The notes beneath the pieces were generated by a model. It searched no databases. It had not been told where the DNA came from and saw only the letters and a list, made by a program, of their open reading frames with translations. A DNA stretch of 64,000 bases from CAWUEX02 sp963921305 (GTDB lineage Bacteria > Pseudomonadota > Alphaproteobacteria > Rhodospirillales > Rhodospirillaceae): assembly GCA_963921305.4 (NCBI GenBank), contig CAWUEX030000002.1, forward strand, positions 496,001 to 560,000, written 5' to 3'. Below, piece after piece: positions 34,870-43,044 of the stretch. Numbering within the stretch: the first letter of the stretch is position 1; every line of letters starts with the position of its first letter. Both the position numbers and the translations under genes were made by a program.

Positions 34870-35667
34870 CTAACTAGCGGGGGTCTGTGAGTCCGGCTCG
34901 AGCGGGACTTCATCATCATAGACATGATCAGGCAAGGGCAGACCGGCCAAGTCCTCTTCAGAGAGCCGGTCGGACAACACAACGCCCTGGGCTTCGATCA
35001 CGGTTTCGAGCTGGCGGGTATGTTGGGCCATATGCCATGCCGTGCGCTCCAGCAGATCATCTAGAGATTGATCTCCATAGTAGGTTTTGAGTGCTTGGGC
35101 CTGGGCGTCATGTGGTGTGATCTTTGAAGCCCAATCTTCGAATCTCTTGGTCACCTCTTTTCCGAACGCGGCGATATCCGCTCCTGATTTTACGGAGTCC
35201 GGGGGCCGCCGTTCGAAGAACTCAAATGTAAGGGTGCCACCACCTGCGGATTCCAGAAACGCTTCGGTGATGACAAAGATGTGGTAGGCCAAGTCCCGGT
35301 AGCTGCGGTCACGGCCGGGCAGTTGAGTGGCTAAAGCCGCATCGGGAAGTTGCCGCGCATGCGTCTCGGCAACCTCAATCACACGCCTGACCTTATCGAC
35401 CAGTGCACGTGTAGACAGGGTGCGCGCATCCCGCTCGACGCCGACGAATGCCGCAAGATCCCCGAGATTTTGCGCAAAGACGAAGTCTGTGCCTTTCGAC
35501 ACAACCGGCACGGACTTTGCGCCCAGCGCCTGCAGCGCTGCCATACCATCGTCCCCCTCCAGCACATTCACGCTGTCATAGGGGATGCCGTGACGGGCAA
35601 GAAACTCCTTTGCCTTCAAGCAGCTGGAGCAGCCGGGCTGCCAAAACACACGAAAGGGCTCCGCCAT
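34870..35667 (-). CDS. Glutaredoxin-DinB fusion protein
   Basis: 265 residues. Residues 1-80 form a glutaredoxin with CSSC (Cys13, Cys16) and SVPVV. Residues 85-230 are a DinB-like four-helix domain with the metal triad His129, His212 and His216 (WHMAQH). DinB-family enzymes include thiol-dependent S-transferases such as bacillithiol transferase and mycothiol-dependent maleylpyruvate isomerase. A glutaredoxin joined to it suggests a glutathione-dependent reaction. A Pro/Glu-rich tail ends the protein. Cytoplasmic; reaction unknown. Confidence 0.82.
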   Translation of the reverse strand: MAEPFRVFWQPGCSSCLKAKEFLARHGIPYDSVNVLEGDDGMAALQALGAKSVPVVSKGTDFVFAQNLGDLAAFVGVERDARTLSTRALVDKVRRVIEVAETHARQLPDAALATQLPGRDRSYRDLAYHIFVITEAFLESAGGGTLTFEFFERRPPDSVKSGADIAAFGKEVTKRFEDWASKITPHDAQAQALKTYYGDQSLDDLLERTAWHMAQHTRQLETVIEAQGVVLSDRLSEEDLAGLPLPDHVYDDEVPLEPDSQTPAS

Positions 35668-35681
35668 ACGCCCGCGCCTGT

Positions 35682-36083
35682 TTACTCAGGAATGGCGGGA
35701 AACAGCGCCACGTTGAACTCACCGGCGCCGACGCGCAGCGGTAGGTTCTTGGTTTGATAGGTTTCTGACTGCCAGAACGCGTGAGCAGCCGCGGCACACG
35801 GCCAGCGGATGACGAAGGAATGGCGGTTGTCGGGCCAGTCCCCTTCCAGCATCACCGGATCGGACTCGAGCCGCGTACCCACCGCGATAACCTTGCCGCC
35901 GAACTGATCGAGTGTTCCGAGCTCAACCAGCGAAGACCGATACGCCTTGTAGCGCTCAACATCGTGCACGATTGACAGAATGATCATGTCGACAGGCTGG
36001 GTGCAATCATCCTCTGCCGCAAACGAGGAGATTGAATAAGTCAGCACTCCGAGTACGGCGAAAGCGCGCATAAGGTGTGTCAT
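35682..36083 (-). CDS. Exported DUF1330-like protein
   Basis: 133 residues with GGGGGG upstream of the ATG. A signal peptide (FAVLGVLTYSISSFAAED) is followed by a short ferredoxin-like DUF1330 fold, with DVERYKAYRSSLVELGTLDQFGGKVIAVGTRLE. DUF1330 proteins are dimeric, cytoplasmic in most cases; here a signal peptide places the protein in the periplasm. Two Cys (DDCTQPVD and WPCAAA) may form a disulphide. Function unknown. Confidence 0.75.
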   Translation of the reverse strand: MTHLMRAFAVLGVLTYSISSFAAEDDCTQPVDMIILSIVHDVERYKAYRSSLVELGTLDQFGGKVIAVGTRLESDPVMLEGDWPDNRHSFVIRWPCAAAAHAFWQSETYQTKNLPLRVGAGEFNVALFPAIPE

Positions 36084-36098
36084 ATCACCCCCCCTTTG

Positions 36099-36764
36099 TC
36101 AGATGGGTTTGACCTTGCCGAAGAAGGCGATGATGGCGATCAGCGCATACAGCGTCAGCACCCATACCAGGGCATGATTGACATGCTTGGTGAACAAGGC
36201 CTCGCGTTCCGGCGTCGACCCTTCCGCGCCGATTTCCAGAAACACAGGGATGGCCGGCGTGAACGCAAAATCAATGCCGACGGCGGCAAAGAACGCCAAG
36301 CCAAACAAGAGAATTTTAACCGCGAACCAGGTGTCCGGGAGCGGTCCGCCGGTCACCAGCGACATGATAGCAATGCCGACGATCAGCACACCCATAATCA
36401 CCTGAAAGATCAGCTGGGCTATCGCAAGTTTAATGGCCAAAGGTGAACCCTCATTGCGGAACCCGGTAATGAACGCCCAGATCCACACGGCAGCGATGAT
36501 CCACGACGTGAGGATCATCCATCCTGGAACGGGATACAGCCCGAGGTCGGCTGTCATGTGCAGGCCGACTGGCAAAATCAGCGCAAAACAGGTGCGCGGA
36601 AAGAGATCGACCGTCATGCCCAGCTTCATCAGCGCGGCACGGGTCTCAAAACTCAACTCGGCGTTTTTCGCACGCACGGCGGAGAGAAACACACCCACGT
36701 CCGCCCCAAGCCAAAACACAAACAAGAGGATATGGACGTATCCCCACAACAAGTACTCATCCAT
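36099..36764 (-). CDS. Six-helix membrane protein (CopD/DUF2269-like)
   Basis: 221 residues, almost wholly hydrophobic with about six helices. His11 in the first helix (YVHILLFVFWLGADVGVFL) resembles the membrane His of CopD/DUF2269-type proteins, which bind haem or metal. The last helices carry VNHALVWVLTLYALIAIIAFF. It may bind haem and pass electrons to the downstream cytochrome c. That role is inferred only from the operon. Confidence in the family is moderate. Confidence 0.65.
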   Translation of the reverse strand: MDEYLLWGYVHILLFVFWLGADVGVFLSAVRAKNAELSFETRAALMKLGMTVDLFPRTCFALILPVGLHMTADLGLYPVPGWMILTSWIIAAVWIWAFITGFRNEGSPLAIKLAIAQLIFQVIMGVLIVGIAIMSLVTGGPLPDTWFAVKILLFGLAFFAAVGIDFAFTPAIPVFLEIGAEGSTPEREALFTKHVNHALVWVLTLYALIAIIAFFGKVKPI

Positions 36765-36795
36765 GGTTTTTCCCTAAACTCTGTGGCTGGCCGCT

Positions 36796-38478
36796 CTAGG
36801 CGGAAAAGAATTCGGCAATGGCTGCGGCGACACCGCCGTGATCTTTCGGCAAGTCCTTCACGGTATAATCCGCCGGGCCGGCCGCCACCGCCCTCTTCGT
36901 GCTCGGCGAGTCGGGACCGCCAAGCAGGATCGGACATGAGACCTTCTTAAGACGCTCCGTCATCGGATAGCCGAAGTGCGCTTTATATGCCGCCTGATAG
37001 ATGTCGTAGGCCTTAAACAAATCCAACGTGCGGCGGTGAATGACTTCAGGTGCGATGTCGGGCTCGCCATAGGTCACGATGTTCTCGGCTTTGCGCTCAT
37101 ACCAGGGGCTGAAAAGTTCCTGATCCCGCACCATGTTCCAGGCGAAAATCCAATGAGCGCCGAAGTCGTCAAACGGAATGTCGGGTGTGTATCTCGAAGA
37201 CATGTCATCAAGAGCTTTGCCCGTTAATGCCATCGTCATGATGTTGGGAACAGCCAAGTGCTTGACCAGGTCAGGATGCTGCGCCGCCAGCTCGACACCG
37301 ACCGTCCCCCCGCCCCAGCTACCAAAGACATCGATTTCATCGTAACCCAGAGCGTGAACCGCCTCGGCCAGAAACGAAGCCTGTTTCTCGACGGTGAGGT
37401 CAAGACCCATGGGATTGTCGGACTCGCCGTTGCCCGGCAGATCGATGGCCAGCACCGGACGCTTGCCGATCAACGGCTCCATGTACCGGTCCATGGAATA
37501 ACTCGATCCAGCGGACGCATGAATGAACAGAATGGGCCGGCCGCTGCCGTCGGTGTTGCGGCGGCAATACAGAGAGCCGCCGCCGACCTGGACATATTCG
37601 CCCCACAGCTTGCCTTTGACCGGCTCGGTCTTGGCGACGGCGGGGGCCTGCTGGGGAGATGGATTGTCCTTGAACGCTTGCTTGAGAATCTCAATGGCGT
37701 CGGCGCCGGTGTCGGGCCTGTGGACTGTAACCGTATCCGGCGGCTCCGGCATGCGATCGAGCCCTTCATACAGCACGTCGGTTTTGGGGCTCATGATGAT
37801 GCACTTAGCTTGCATCTCCTTCACCGACTGCACCGGATCCTGCGTGAACGCGGCACGGTAGGGCTTGCGGTACTCTGGGCCGGACCTCAGGAATTCGATG
37901 ACCGCATTATGCAAACGTTCAGGCGGCGGCAGACTGTTGTCCATGCGCGCGGCAAGGTCGGTACGGTACCAGGGGAAGAAGATCAGCTGTTCGCGAAAAC
38001 GCGCCCAGGCCCAGGTGAGATGAGAGCCGCTCCAGTCGAGCTCTAAGGGCGTGAAGTAGTTTTCGAGAATCTCTGCGACGAGGTCTTCCGGCATGTTGAC
38101 GTAGCCGTTGACGATTCCGATGGTGAGTTTTTCCGGATGACGCCATGCGGTCTCGAGTGCGCAGACTGCGCCGGTGTGAAAACCGTAAACAGGACATTTG
38201 TCGATCCCGAGGGCATCCATGAGATCACGCACGTTCTCGGCGTAGTCCGTCATCACCGGGCTTTCCAGCGGCAGGGGATCGGACAATCCGTTTCCCGGCG
38301 TGTCCGGCGCGATGACCGTGTAGTCCTTCGCCAGATCCTCGATCAGCGGAATGTATTCCTGCGAGGAATTGGGCGACTGGTGCAGGAGGATCACCGGCGG
38401 GCCGGACCCGGCGCGGCGGTAGTGTACCTGCCGGGACCCATGAAGTGTGATCATGTGGCGCGTAATCGTGGCTGCCAT
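36796..38478 (-). CDS. Tandem fusion of two alpha/beta hydrolase domains, neither with a Ser nucleophile
   Basis: 560 residues from the ATG at 38478 (GGGAGACG upstream). Residues 1-260 and 290-560 are two complete alpha/beta hydrolase folds joined by a Pro/Lys linker (PSPQQAPAVAKTEPVKGK). The first has HQSP and the elbow G-F-H-T-G (99-103), His at the nucleophile position. The second has HASAGSSYS and G-S-W-G-G (386-390), Trp at the nucleophile position. Each keeps a C-terminal His region. A double domain with both catalytic Ser replaced is unusual. It starts a six-gene operon. Confidence 0.8.
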   Translation of the reverse strand: MAATITRHMITLHGSRQVHYRRAGSGPPVILLHQSPNSSQEYIPLIEDLAKDYTVIAPDTPGNGLSDPLPLESPVMTDYAENVRDLMDALGIDKCPVYGFHTGAVCALETAWRHPEKLTIGIVNGYVNMPEDLVAEILENYFTPLELDWSGSHLTWAWARFREQLIFFPWYRTDLAARMDNSLPPPERLHNAVIEFLRSGPEYRKPYRAAFTQDPVQSVKEMQAKCIIMSPKTDVLYEGLDRMPEPPDTVTVHRPDTGADAIEILKQAFKDNPSPQQAPAVAKTEPVKGKLWGEYVQVGGGSLYCRRNTDGSGRPILFIHASAGSSYSMDRYMEPLIGKRPVLAIDLPGNGESDNPMGLDLTVEKQASFLAEAVHALGYDEIDVFGSWGGGTVGVELAAQHPDLVKHLAVPNIMTMALTGKALDDMSSRYTPDIPFDDFGAHWIFAWNMVRDQELFSPWYERKAENIVTYGEPDIAPEVIHRRTLDLFKAYDIYQAAYKAHFGYPMTERLKKVSCPILLGGPDSPSTKRAVAAGPADYTVKDLPKDHGGVAAAIAEFFSA

Positions 38479-38616
38479 CGTGCGTCTCCCAATTTTTATG
38501 CCGGCACAGAGTAGCCGCGCTGAACGCCATCTGGCCAGTGCAACGCGGGTGCGCAGACTGGCGAACGGCCCAGAGCAGGGGTATGGTGCCGGAAATTTCT
38601 GACGAAGGAACACCCT

Positions 38617-39183
38617 ATGGACGGCTCATCTCTCGAACGCCGGGTACTGCAGGTCAAACCCGCCACTCCAGAGGCGGTTGCACCCTACGGCCAGATTCTC
38701 GGCGCAGGCACGGGCGCGCCCGTGAACGTCAGCGACTTTTACAAAGGCGCGGTGGCAGTTTCAGCGCCGGTGGACTTCAAATCCGATGAAGATACCTGTT
38801 TGTCGCTGGCAACATTACAGCCGCGGCCGTTCGAGATCACCTACCTGGAGCGCCACTTCAAGCACACCCAGACCTTTATTCCTCTGGGCGGCAAGCCGTT
38901 CGTCGCCGTTTTCGGCGCGCCGACCGACGGGGACATGCCCGATCTCGACAATCTGGAAGCCTTCCGCTTTGACGGTCAGGCCGGTTTCACCATGCACATC
39001 GGCACCTGGCACGAGTTTCCGTTTGCCCTAGAGAACGACACCAACATGGTCGTGATCCTGCGCGCGGAGACGACGCGCAATCTGTCCAGTGAGAACGTGA
39101 AAGACAACGAGGCCCACGGTCCGGACCTGGATAAGAAGAATCTGATGCAGCGGACTGGCCTGATCCTCGAACTCGACGTTTAG
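38617..39183 (+). CDS. allA: Ureidoglycolate lyase-like protein (AllA family)
   Basis: 188 residues, slightly longer than the usual 160-170. The AllA core is present: TYLERHFKHTQTFIPLGGKPFVAVF, with the ERH-x5-F and PLG features, and GTWHEFPFALENDTNMVVILR for the second half of the bicupin-like fold. AllA converts ureidoglycolate to glyoxylate and urea in purine degradation. No other allantoin gene is nearby. It is divergent from the double hydrolase, 138 bases between starts. Confidence 0.78.
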   Translation: MDGSSLERRVLQVKPATPEAVAPYGQILGAGTGAPVNVSDFYKGAVAVSAPVDFKSDEDTCLSLATLQPRPFEITYLERHFKHTQTFIPLGGKPFVAVFGAPTDGDMPDLDNLEAFRFDGQAGFTMHIGTWHEFPFALENDTNMVVILRAETTRNLSSENVKDNEAHGPDLDKKNLMQRTGLILELDV

Positions 39184-39235
39184 CCGCCCCACCCCTTCTT
39201 CACTACCAGCGACTCGAGCTTTTACGGGCGTCGAG

Positions 39236-39288
39236 GGTTCCCGTTCGCCTGGGTGTGGAAGGGGAGAGGGATGGAGCGAACGGGAACC
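39236..39288. repeat. Perfect 13-base inverted repeat
   Basis: GGTTCCCGTTCGC (39236-39248) and GCGAACGGGAACC (39276-39288) are exact complements, 27 bases apart. Such long palindromes with a G-rich loop occur as dispersed intergenic repeats in alphaproteobacteria. This could be a REP-like element or part of the 3' end of the allA transcript. Confidence 0.7.
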
Positions 39289-39361
39289 GGCCGACGGATA
39301 CGCACAGTCATCGGCGTTCGACGAGACAACCTGCTGCCGAGGGATATCAGGGGAAGGGGCT

Positions 39362-39380
39362 GGCCGGCAGCGGCCTTTTT
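39362..39380 (+). terminator. Candidate terminator of allA
   Basis: GGCCG (39362-39366) pairs with CGGCC (39371-39375) around a 4-base loop, followed by TTTTT. The stem is short for an intrinsic terminator, but the placement 180 bases after the allA stop is plausible. Confidence 0.45.
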
Positions 39381-39420
39381 CGCCGATTTCTGCCACCGAG
39401 AGAGGAATGGCAGGATTTTG

Positions 39421-39435
39421 TGGGAAATTTTCCCA
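39421..39435. promoter_or_regulatory. Palindrome 1 (candidate operator)
   Basis: TGGGAAATTTTCCCA is a perfect palindrome around a single central base. Its half-site TGGGAA is shared with the second palindrome 60 bases downstream. Confidence 0.55.
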
Positions 39436-39479
39436 ACTTCATAAGGCTACGGATCAGGGAAAAAAGAGTCAAGAATTAT

Positions 39480-39509
39480 GTGGGAATATTTCCCACAAAC
39501 TGCTATACA
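39480..39509 (+). promoter_or_regulatory. Palindrome 2 overlapping a candidate promoter
   Basis: GTGGGAATATTTCCCAC (39480-39496) is a perfect 7+3+7 palindrome. It covers the place of a -35 box for the extended -10 TGCTATACA (39501-39509). A protein bound here would repress or activate a plus-strand transcript starting near 39516. Confidence 0.5.
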
Positions 39510-39515
39510 CGATCC

Positions 39516-39720
39516 GTGCCCGTCAGCGCATGGCCGGACTGGACCCACCCAGCGGTGGCAAAGGTCCGGCCCCACTGACCTCGGGAGGCCCGGACGCAAA
39601 TGATCCCGCCCTCTCCTTTTGCAAGGATTGAGGCGCGGCAACGGCCTCGGTGAAGTAGACCACGACGGCCGCGGCCTCTTACCCGGACTCGTAGACCTTC
39701 GCCGAGGCCGTTTTGCTTTT
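39516..39720 (+). ncRNA. Candidate structured small RNA
   Basis: The start is set by the extended -10 just upstream, the end by the terminator at 39641-39720. Hairpin A pairs GGACC-CACC (39541-39549) with GGTG and GGTCC (39554-39567, with a 5-base bulge). Hairpin B pairs GTCCGG (39564-39569) with CCGGAC (39590-39595). A and B share bases 39564-39567, so only one can form at a time. A CCTTTTGCAAGG mini-hairpin follows. No known RNA family was recognised. GC-rich DNA produces chance hairpins, so this stays a candidate. Confidence 0.35.
39641..39720 (+). terminator. Long-stem intrinsic terminator
   Basis: ACGGCCTCGGTGAAG (39641-39655) pairs with CTTCGCCGAGGCCGT (39697-39711), one G-T pair, 41-base loop, followed by TTTTGCTTTT. 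The T-rich tail lies on the plus strand only, so it ends plus-strand transcripts and not metY from the opposite side. Confidence 0.7.
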
Positions 39721-39729
39721 CCGGATCAG

Positions 39730-41025
39730 CTACAGCTTGGCCAGCGCCTGATCGATATCCGCGACAATGTCGCCGATGTGCTCGAGCCCCACAGACAAAC
39801 GCACGTAACCTGGGGTCACACCCGACGCGGCCTGATCTTTTTCCGAGAGCTGAGAGTGGGTGGTGCTGGCCGGGTGAATAGCAAGCGAACGGGCATCACC
39901 GATATTGGCGACATGATACAGGAGCTCGAGGGAATCGATGAACTGCCGGCCGGCATCCCGGCCCCCTTCGAGCTCGAAGCCGACCAGAGCGCCGTAGTGG
40001 CCATCGTTCAGGTACGCATCCGCCCGGCGGCGCGCCTCACCGCTCATCAGGCCTGGGTAGATGACCTTGGTGACCGACGGATGGCCGTCGAGATGAGTGG
40101 CGACCTTGGCTGCGTTCTCGCAATGCTTCTTGATGCGCAGCGGCAGGGTTTCCACGCCTTGGATGAACTGAAACGCGTTGAGCGGACTCATGGACGCGCC
40201 GATATCCCGCAATAGGGTGACCCGGGCGCGCAGGATGTAGGCAATGGGGCCGAGCGGCTTGGCGGCTTCGATCCACACGGCGCCGTGGTAGCTGGGATCG
40301 GGCCGCGACAACAAGGGGAAGCGTTCTTTATGGGCTTCCCAATCGAACGTGCCGCTGTCGATGATGACTCCACCGATGGAAGTGCCATGCCCACCGATAT
40401 ACTTGGTGGTCGAGTACATAACGATAGCCGCGCCGTGATCGATGGGGCGGCAAAACATCGGCGCGGCGGTGTTGTCGACAATCAGAGGCACACCAAGGCT
40501 GCGGCCAATGTCGGCAACCTCCTTGATGGGAAACACTTCCAATTTCGGGTTGGGCAGCGTTTCCGCGTAGTAGCAGCGGGTCTTGTCGTCCGTCATCTTG
40601 CGGAAAGACTCAGGGTCGGCAGGATCGGCGAAGCGAGCCTCGATCCCCATCTGCTTGAAGGTGTTGGCAAACAGATTCCACGTGCCGCCGTACAGGTCTG
40701 TGGACGTGACGAAATTGTCGCCGCTTTCGCACAGGTTCATGATGGCGAAGGTTGACGCCGCCTGCCCCGAAGCCAACGCCAGCGCCGCAGCCCCGCCCTC
40801 CATCGCCGCAAGGCGCTGTTCCAGCACGTCGCAGGTGGGATTCATAATGCGTGTGTAGATGTTGCCCAACTCGGCGAGCGCGAACAGGTTGGACGCGTGC
40901 TCGGTGTCGCGGAACTGATAGGACGTGGTCTGATAGATCGGCACGGCAACCGCGTTGGTGGCGGGGTCCGACCTATAACCGGCATGTAGGGCGAGTGTTT
41001 CGGGATGAAGCTTCGGCGCGTTCAT
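39730..41025 (-). CDS. metY: O-acetylhomoserine sulfhydrylase
   Basis: 431 residues, the usual size of MetY. The fold-type I PLP site has Lys208 in YSTTKYIGGHGTSIGG; LVDNT-like LIVDNTAAPMFCRP and SGQAASTFAIMNL are family marks. It makes homocysteine from O-acetylhomoserine and sulfide (or cysteine from O-acetylserine). No SAM riboswitch was seen in the 38 bases upstream. It is followed by nothing on the same strand until allA, which is on the other strand. Confidence 0.93.
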   Translation of the reverse strand: MNAPKLHPETLALHAGYRSDPATNAVAVPIYQTTSYQFRDTEHASNLFALAELGNIYTRIMNPTCDVLEQRLAAMEGGAAALALASGQAASTFAIMNLCESGDNFVTSTDLYGGTWNLFANTFKQMGIEARFADPADPESFRKMTDDKTRCYYAETLPNPKLEVFPIKEVADIGRSLGVPLIVDNTAAPMFCRPIDHGAAIVMYSTTKYIGGHGTSIGGVIIDSGTFDWEAHKERFPLLSRPDPSYHGAVWIEAAKPLGPIAYILRARVTLLRDIGASMSPLNAFQFIQGVETLPLRIKKHCENAAKVATHLDGHPSVTKVIYPGLMSGEARRRADAYLNDGHYGALVGFELEGGRDAGRQFIDSLELLYHVANIGDARSLAIHPASTTHSQLSEKDQAASGVTPGYVRLSVGLEHIGDIVADIDQALAKL

Positions 41026-41063
41026 GATGAGTCCCCTCTTGTTAGTGCGATCTAAGCAACGTC

Positions 41064-42026
41064 TTATCGCTTCTCTAAACTTGCGCGATTGTTTGTTAGG
41101 GCACCGACGTCGGCACTTTCAAGGAACGTTCGTGCATGGCTGTCATGCTTCAAATAGGCATCGAGAAACGCCGTCGAGGTGCCGCGGATGATCGAGAGAC
41201 CCTCTTGATCCGGCGGCCCACCGGCCGTTTCCCGGCAGATTAAACCGCCGTAGTAATGGTCGCCCTCGTCAAGAACGACGCCATAGGTGTCACCCGGCGC
41301 GGTCTCGAAGTAGGCCGCCATGCGCCACGGCCACGGATGGATCGGCCCCCGTCCGGTCGCCCCAAGGTCCTTGGTGCCGCCGGAGGAATACACCGGCGTG
41401 GTGTAGCGCGCGAAAGCGCCATCGACGATGTTCGGCATCGGGCCGACGCCGCTGAGGATAACGGCGACATCGAAGCGGGGGTCGGCGGCGGGCAAAGGCT
41501 GATTGGCCGCGTCGAGCACCTCAAGACCGGTCATCGCCATGGCGATCTGGCCGCCGAAGGAATGACCGGATGCGGCGATACGGTCACGGTCGATTTTGCC
41601 TTTGAGACCCGGCAGCGCGCCTTCCAGCTCATCCAGAGAATCGAGGATGTAAGACATATCCGCGACCCGCTCTTTTAACAGGTCCACACCTGCGAGATCG
41701 CGAAACCCGAAGCCGTTGGTTTCTGAGTCAATGTGCAGCGGCGAGATCGTGACGTAGCCGTGGGACGTCCAGTGATCCGTCACCGCCGCGTACATGTTCT
41801 TGGGGCACACCGCGCCTTGGGAAAACACGACCAGCGGATGCGGACCCTCACTGGCCGGCCAGGTGACGCGCACTTGGAGCGGCACCTTGCGGTCAGGCCG
41901 GTCGAGCTGCACCGGATAGGCAACGTTGACGTCTTCGTCGCCGCGCAGGGATTTATAGACTTCGGTGACGCCGGCAAAAGCTGGCGCCGTTGCCGTCATG
42001 AGAACGGCGATAACGATACGAAGCAT
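41064..42026 (-). CDS. Exported alpha/beta hydrolase (PAF-acetylhydrolase/dienelactone type)
   Basis: 320 residues from the ATG at 42026 (GGGAGG upstream), with signal peptide VIAVLMTATAPAFAG. GHSFGGQIAMAM is the nucleophile elbow with Ser; SQGAVCPKN is the oxyanion region. Catalytic Asp and His (DEGDHYYGG) follow. This matches PAF-acetylhydrolase-like/dienelactone hydrolase enzymes, which cleave short esters or lactones. Periplasmic by its signal peptide. Confidence 0.85.
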   Translation of the reverse strand: MLRIVIAVLMTATAPAFAGVTEVYKSLRGDEDVNVAYPVQLDRPDRKVPLQVRVTWPASEGPHPLVVFSQGAVCPKNMYAAVTDHWTSHGYVTISPLHIDSETNGFGFRDLAGVDLLKERVADMSYILDSLDELEGALPGLKGKIDRDRIAASGHSFGGQIAMAMTGLEVLDAANQPLPAADPRFDVAVILSGVGPMPNIVDGAFARYTTPVYSSGGTKDLGATGRGPIHPWPWRMAAYFETAPGDTYGVVLDEGDHYYGGLICRETAGGPPDQEGLSIIRGTSTAFLDAYLKHDSHARTFLESADVGALTNNRASLEKR

Positions 42027-42060
42027 AACAGCCTCCCTCCCACGCCTCAGCGGCGCGCCT

Positions 42061-42993
42061 TTAATCCTGTGGTACGTCGAGGATGATCTTACCGAAGTGG
42101 TGGCGCTCATTGACCATTTCATGCGCCCTGGCCACCTCGGAAACAGGCAGCACCGTATCGATGATGGGCTTAAAGGTGCCGTCGGCGAATTTTGCGATGG
42201 CTTCGTTCCGGAAGCTGGGAATGGTTTCCGGCACATAGCGCGCCGACGTATCGATACTCATGGACAGGAGCTGCAAATTGCGCTCGCCGATGTTCAGGCT
42301 GAACGTCACCATGCGCCCGCCGGTCGACCCGTACATGACAACTCGGCCCTCATAGCCCATCGAATCAATCAACTGTGACGCGGTCTCTTCGCCGATGGTC
42401 ATGCAGCCAACGTCGAGGCCTTTGCCTTCCGTCAGCTCCATCACCCGGTCGTAAACACTTTCCGTCTTGTAGTTGATGACGGCGTCACAGCCGTACTCTT
42501 TGGCCTTCGCCAGCTTGGCGTCCTGACTGGCGGTGCCGACCACCCAGCACCCGTTGGCCTTGGCGATCTGCAGCGCGGCGGAGCCGACCGACGACGCCAC
42601 CGCTTCAATCAACACGGTCTGACCCGGGCGCGCTTCGGCGACGATGTGCAACGCGTGCCAGGCGGTCAGCCAGCCCACACCTGCGGCAGCGCCCTGTTGG
42701 AAGCTCCAGCCATCGGGGAGCGGAAAGGCATGATAGGCCTTGATGCGGCATTTCGTGGCGTGGGACCCGCGCCCGCGGAAAAACACCTTATCGCCAACGG
42801 CACAACTCTCCACATCGGACCCGATGGCCGAAACCACGCCGGCGCCCTCGAGACCCAGAATGATCGGCGTCTTCAGGCCGGTGTAGGTGCCCGCACGCAT
42901 CCGGGTCTCGGCAAAGTTCACGCCGGAGGCATGAACATCGACAATGACCTCATCGGCCTCCGGTTCGGGATCTGGCATATCGGCCCATTGCAT
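42061..42993 (-). CDS. Quinone oxidoreductase-type MDR protein, start uncertain
   Basis: 310 residues from the ATG at 42993. This start cuts the family's first beta-strand: in the same frame, upstream of the ATG, EFGGPEV reads into MQWADMPDPEP, as normal zinc-free MDR proteins do. No ATG, GTG or TTG exists between the upstream stop (TAA, the stop of the MFS gene in the same frame) and this point. GGGGAAG followed by ACG is a possible rare start. The core has AASSVGSAALQIAKANG (NADPH) and VVMYGSTGG. Zinc ligands are absent, as expected. Confidence 0.75.
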   Translation of the reverse strand: MQWADMPDPEPEADEVIVDVHASGVNFAETRMRAGTYTGLKTPIILGLEGAGVVSAIGSDVESCAVGDKVFFRGRGSHATKCRIKAYHAFPLPDGWSFQQGAAAGVGWLTAWHALHIVAEARPGQTVLIEAVASSVGSAALQIAKANGCWVVGTASQDAKLAKAKEYGCDAVINYKTESVYDRVMELTEGKGLDVGCMTIGEETASQLIDSMGYEGRVVMYGSTGGRMVTFSLNIGERNLQLLSMSIDTSARYVPETIPSFRNEAIAKFADGTFKPIIDTVLPVSEVARAHEMVNERHHFGKIILDVPQD

Positions 42994-43044
42994 GACCTCC
43001 GGCCCGCCGAACTCTTCTCGATTCTCCGTTACTTCCCCGTGTTT

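Larger units (their letters stand above)
39184..39729. other. Non-coding 546-base interval rich in inverted repeats
   Basis: No credible gene. From left to right it contains a 13-base inverted repeat (39236-39288), a short GC stem followed by T5 (39362-39380), two palindromes 60 bases apart (39421-39435 and 39480-39496), an extended -10 box, two overlapping hairpins and a 15-base-pair stem with a T-rich tail. The parts are listed separately. Together they point to a regulated small transcript on the plus strand. Confidence 0.65.

Noticed and set aside
39252..39444. Short plus-strand frame with a WKGRGMERTGTGRRIR-type product
   Set aside because: It is the translation of the inverted-repeat element, without a ribosome-binding site or conserved domain.
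41026..41063. Possible SAM-type riboswitch before metY
   Set aside because: Only 38 bases lie between metY and the upstream gene, too short for any known SAM aptamer, and no aptamer motif is visible.
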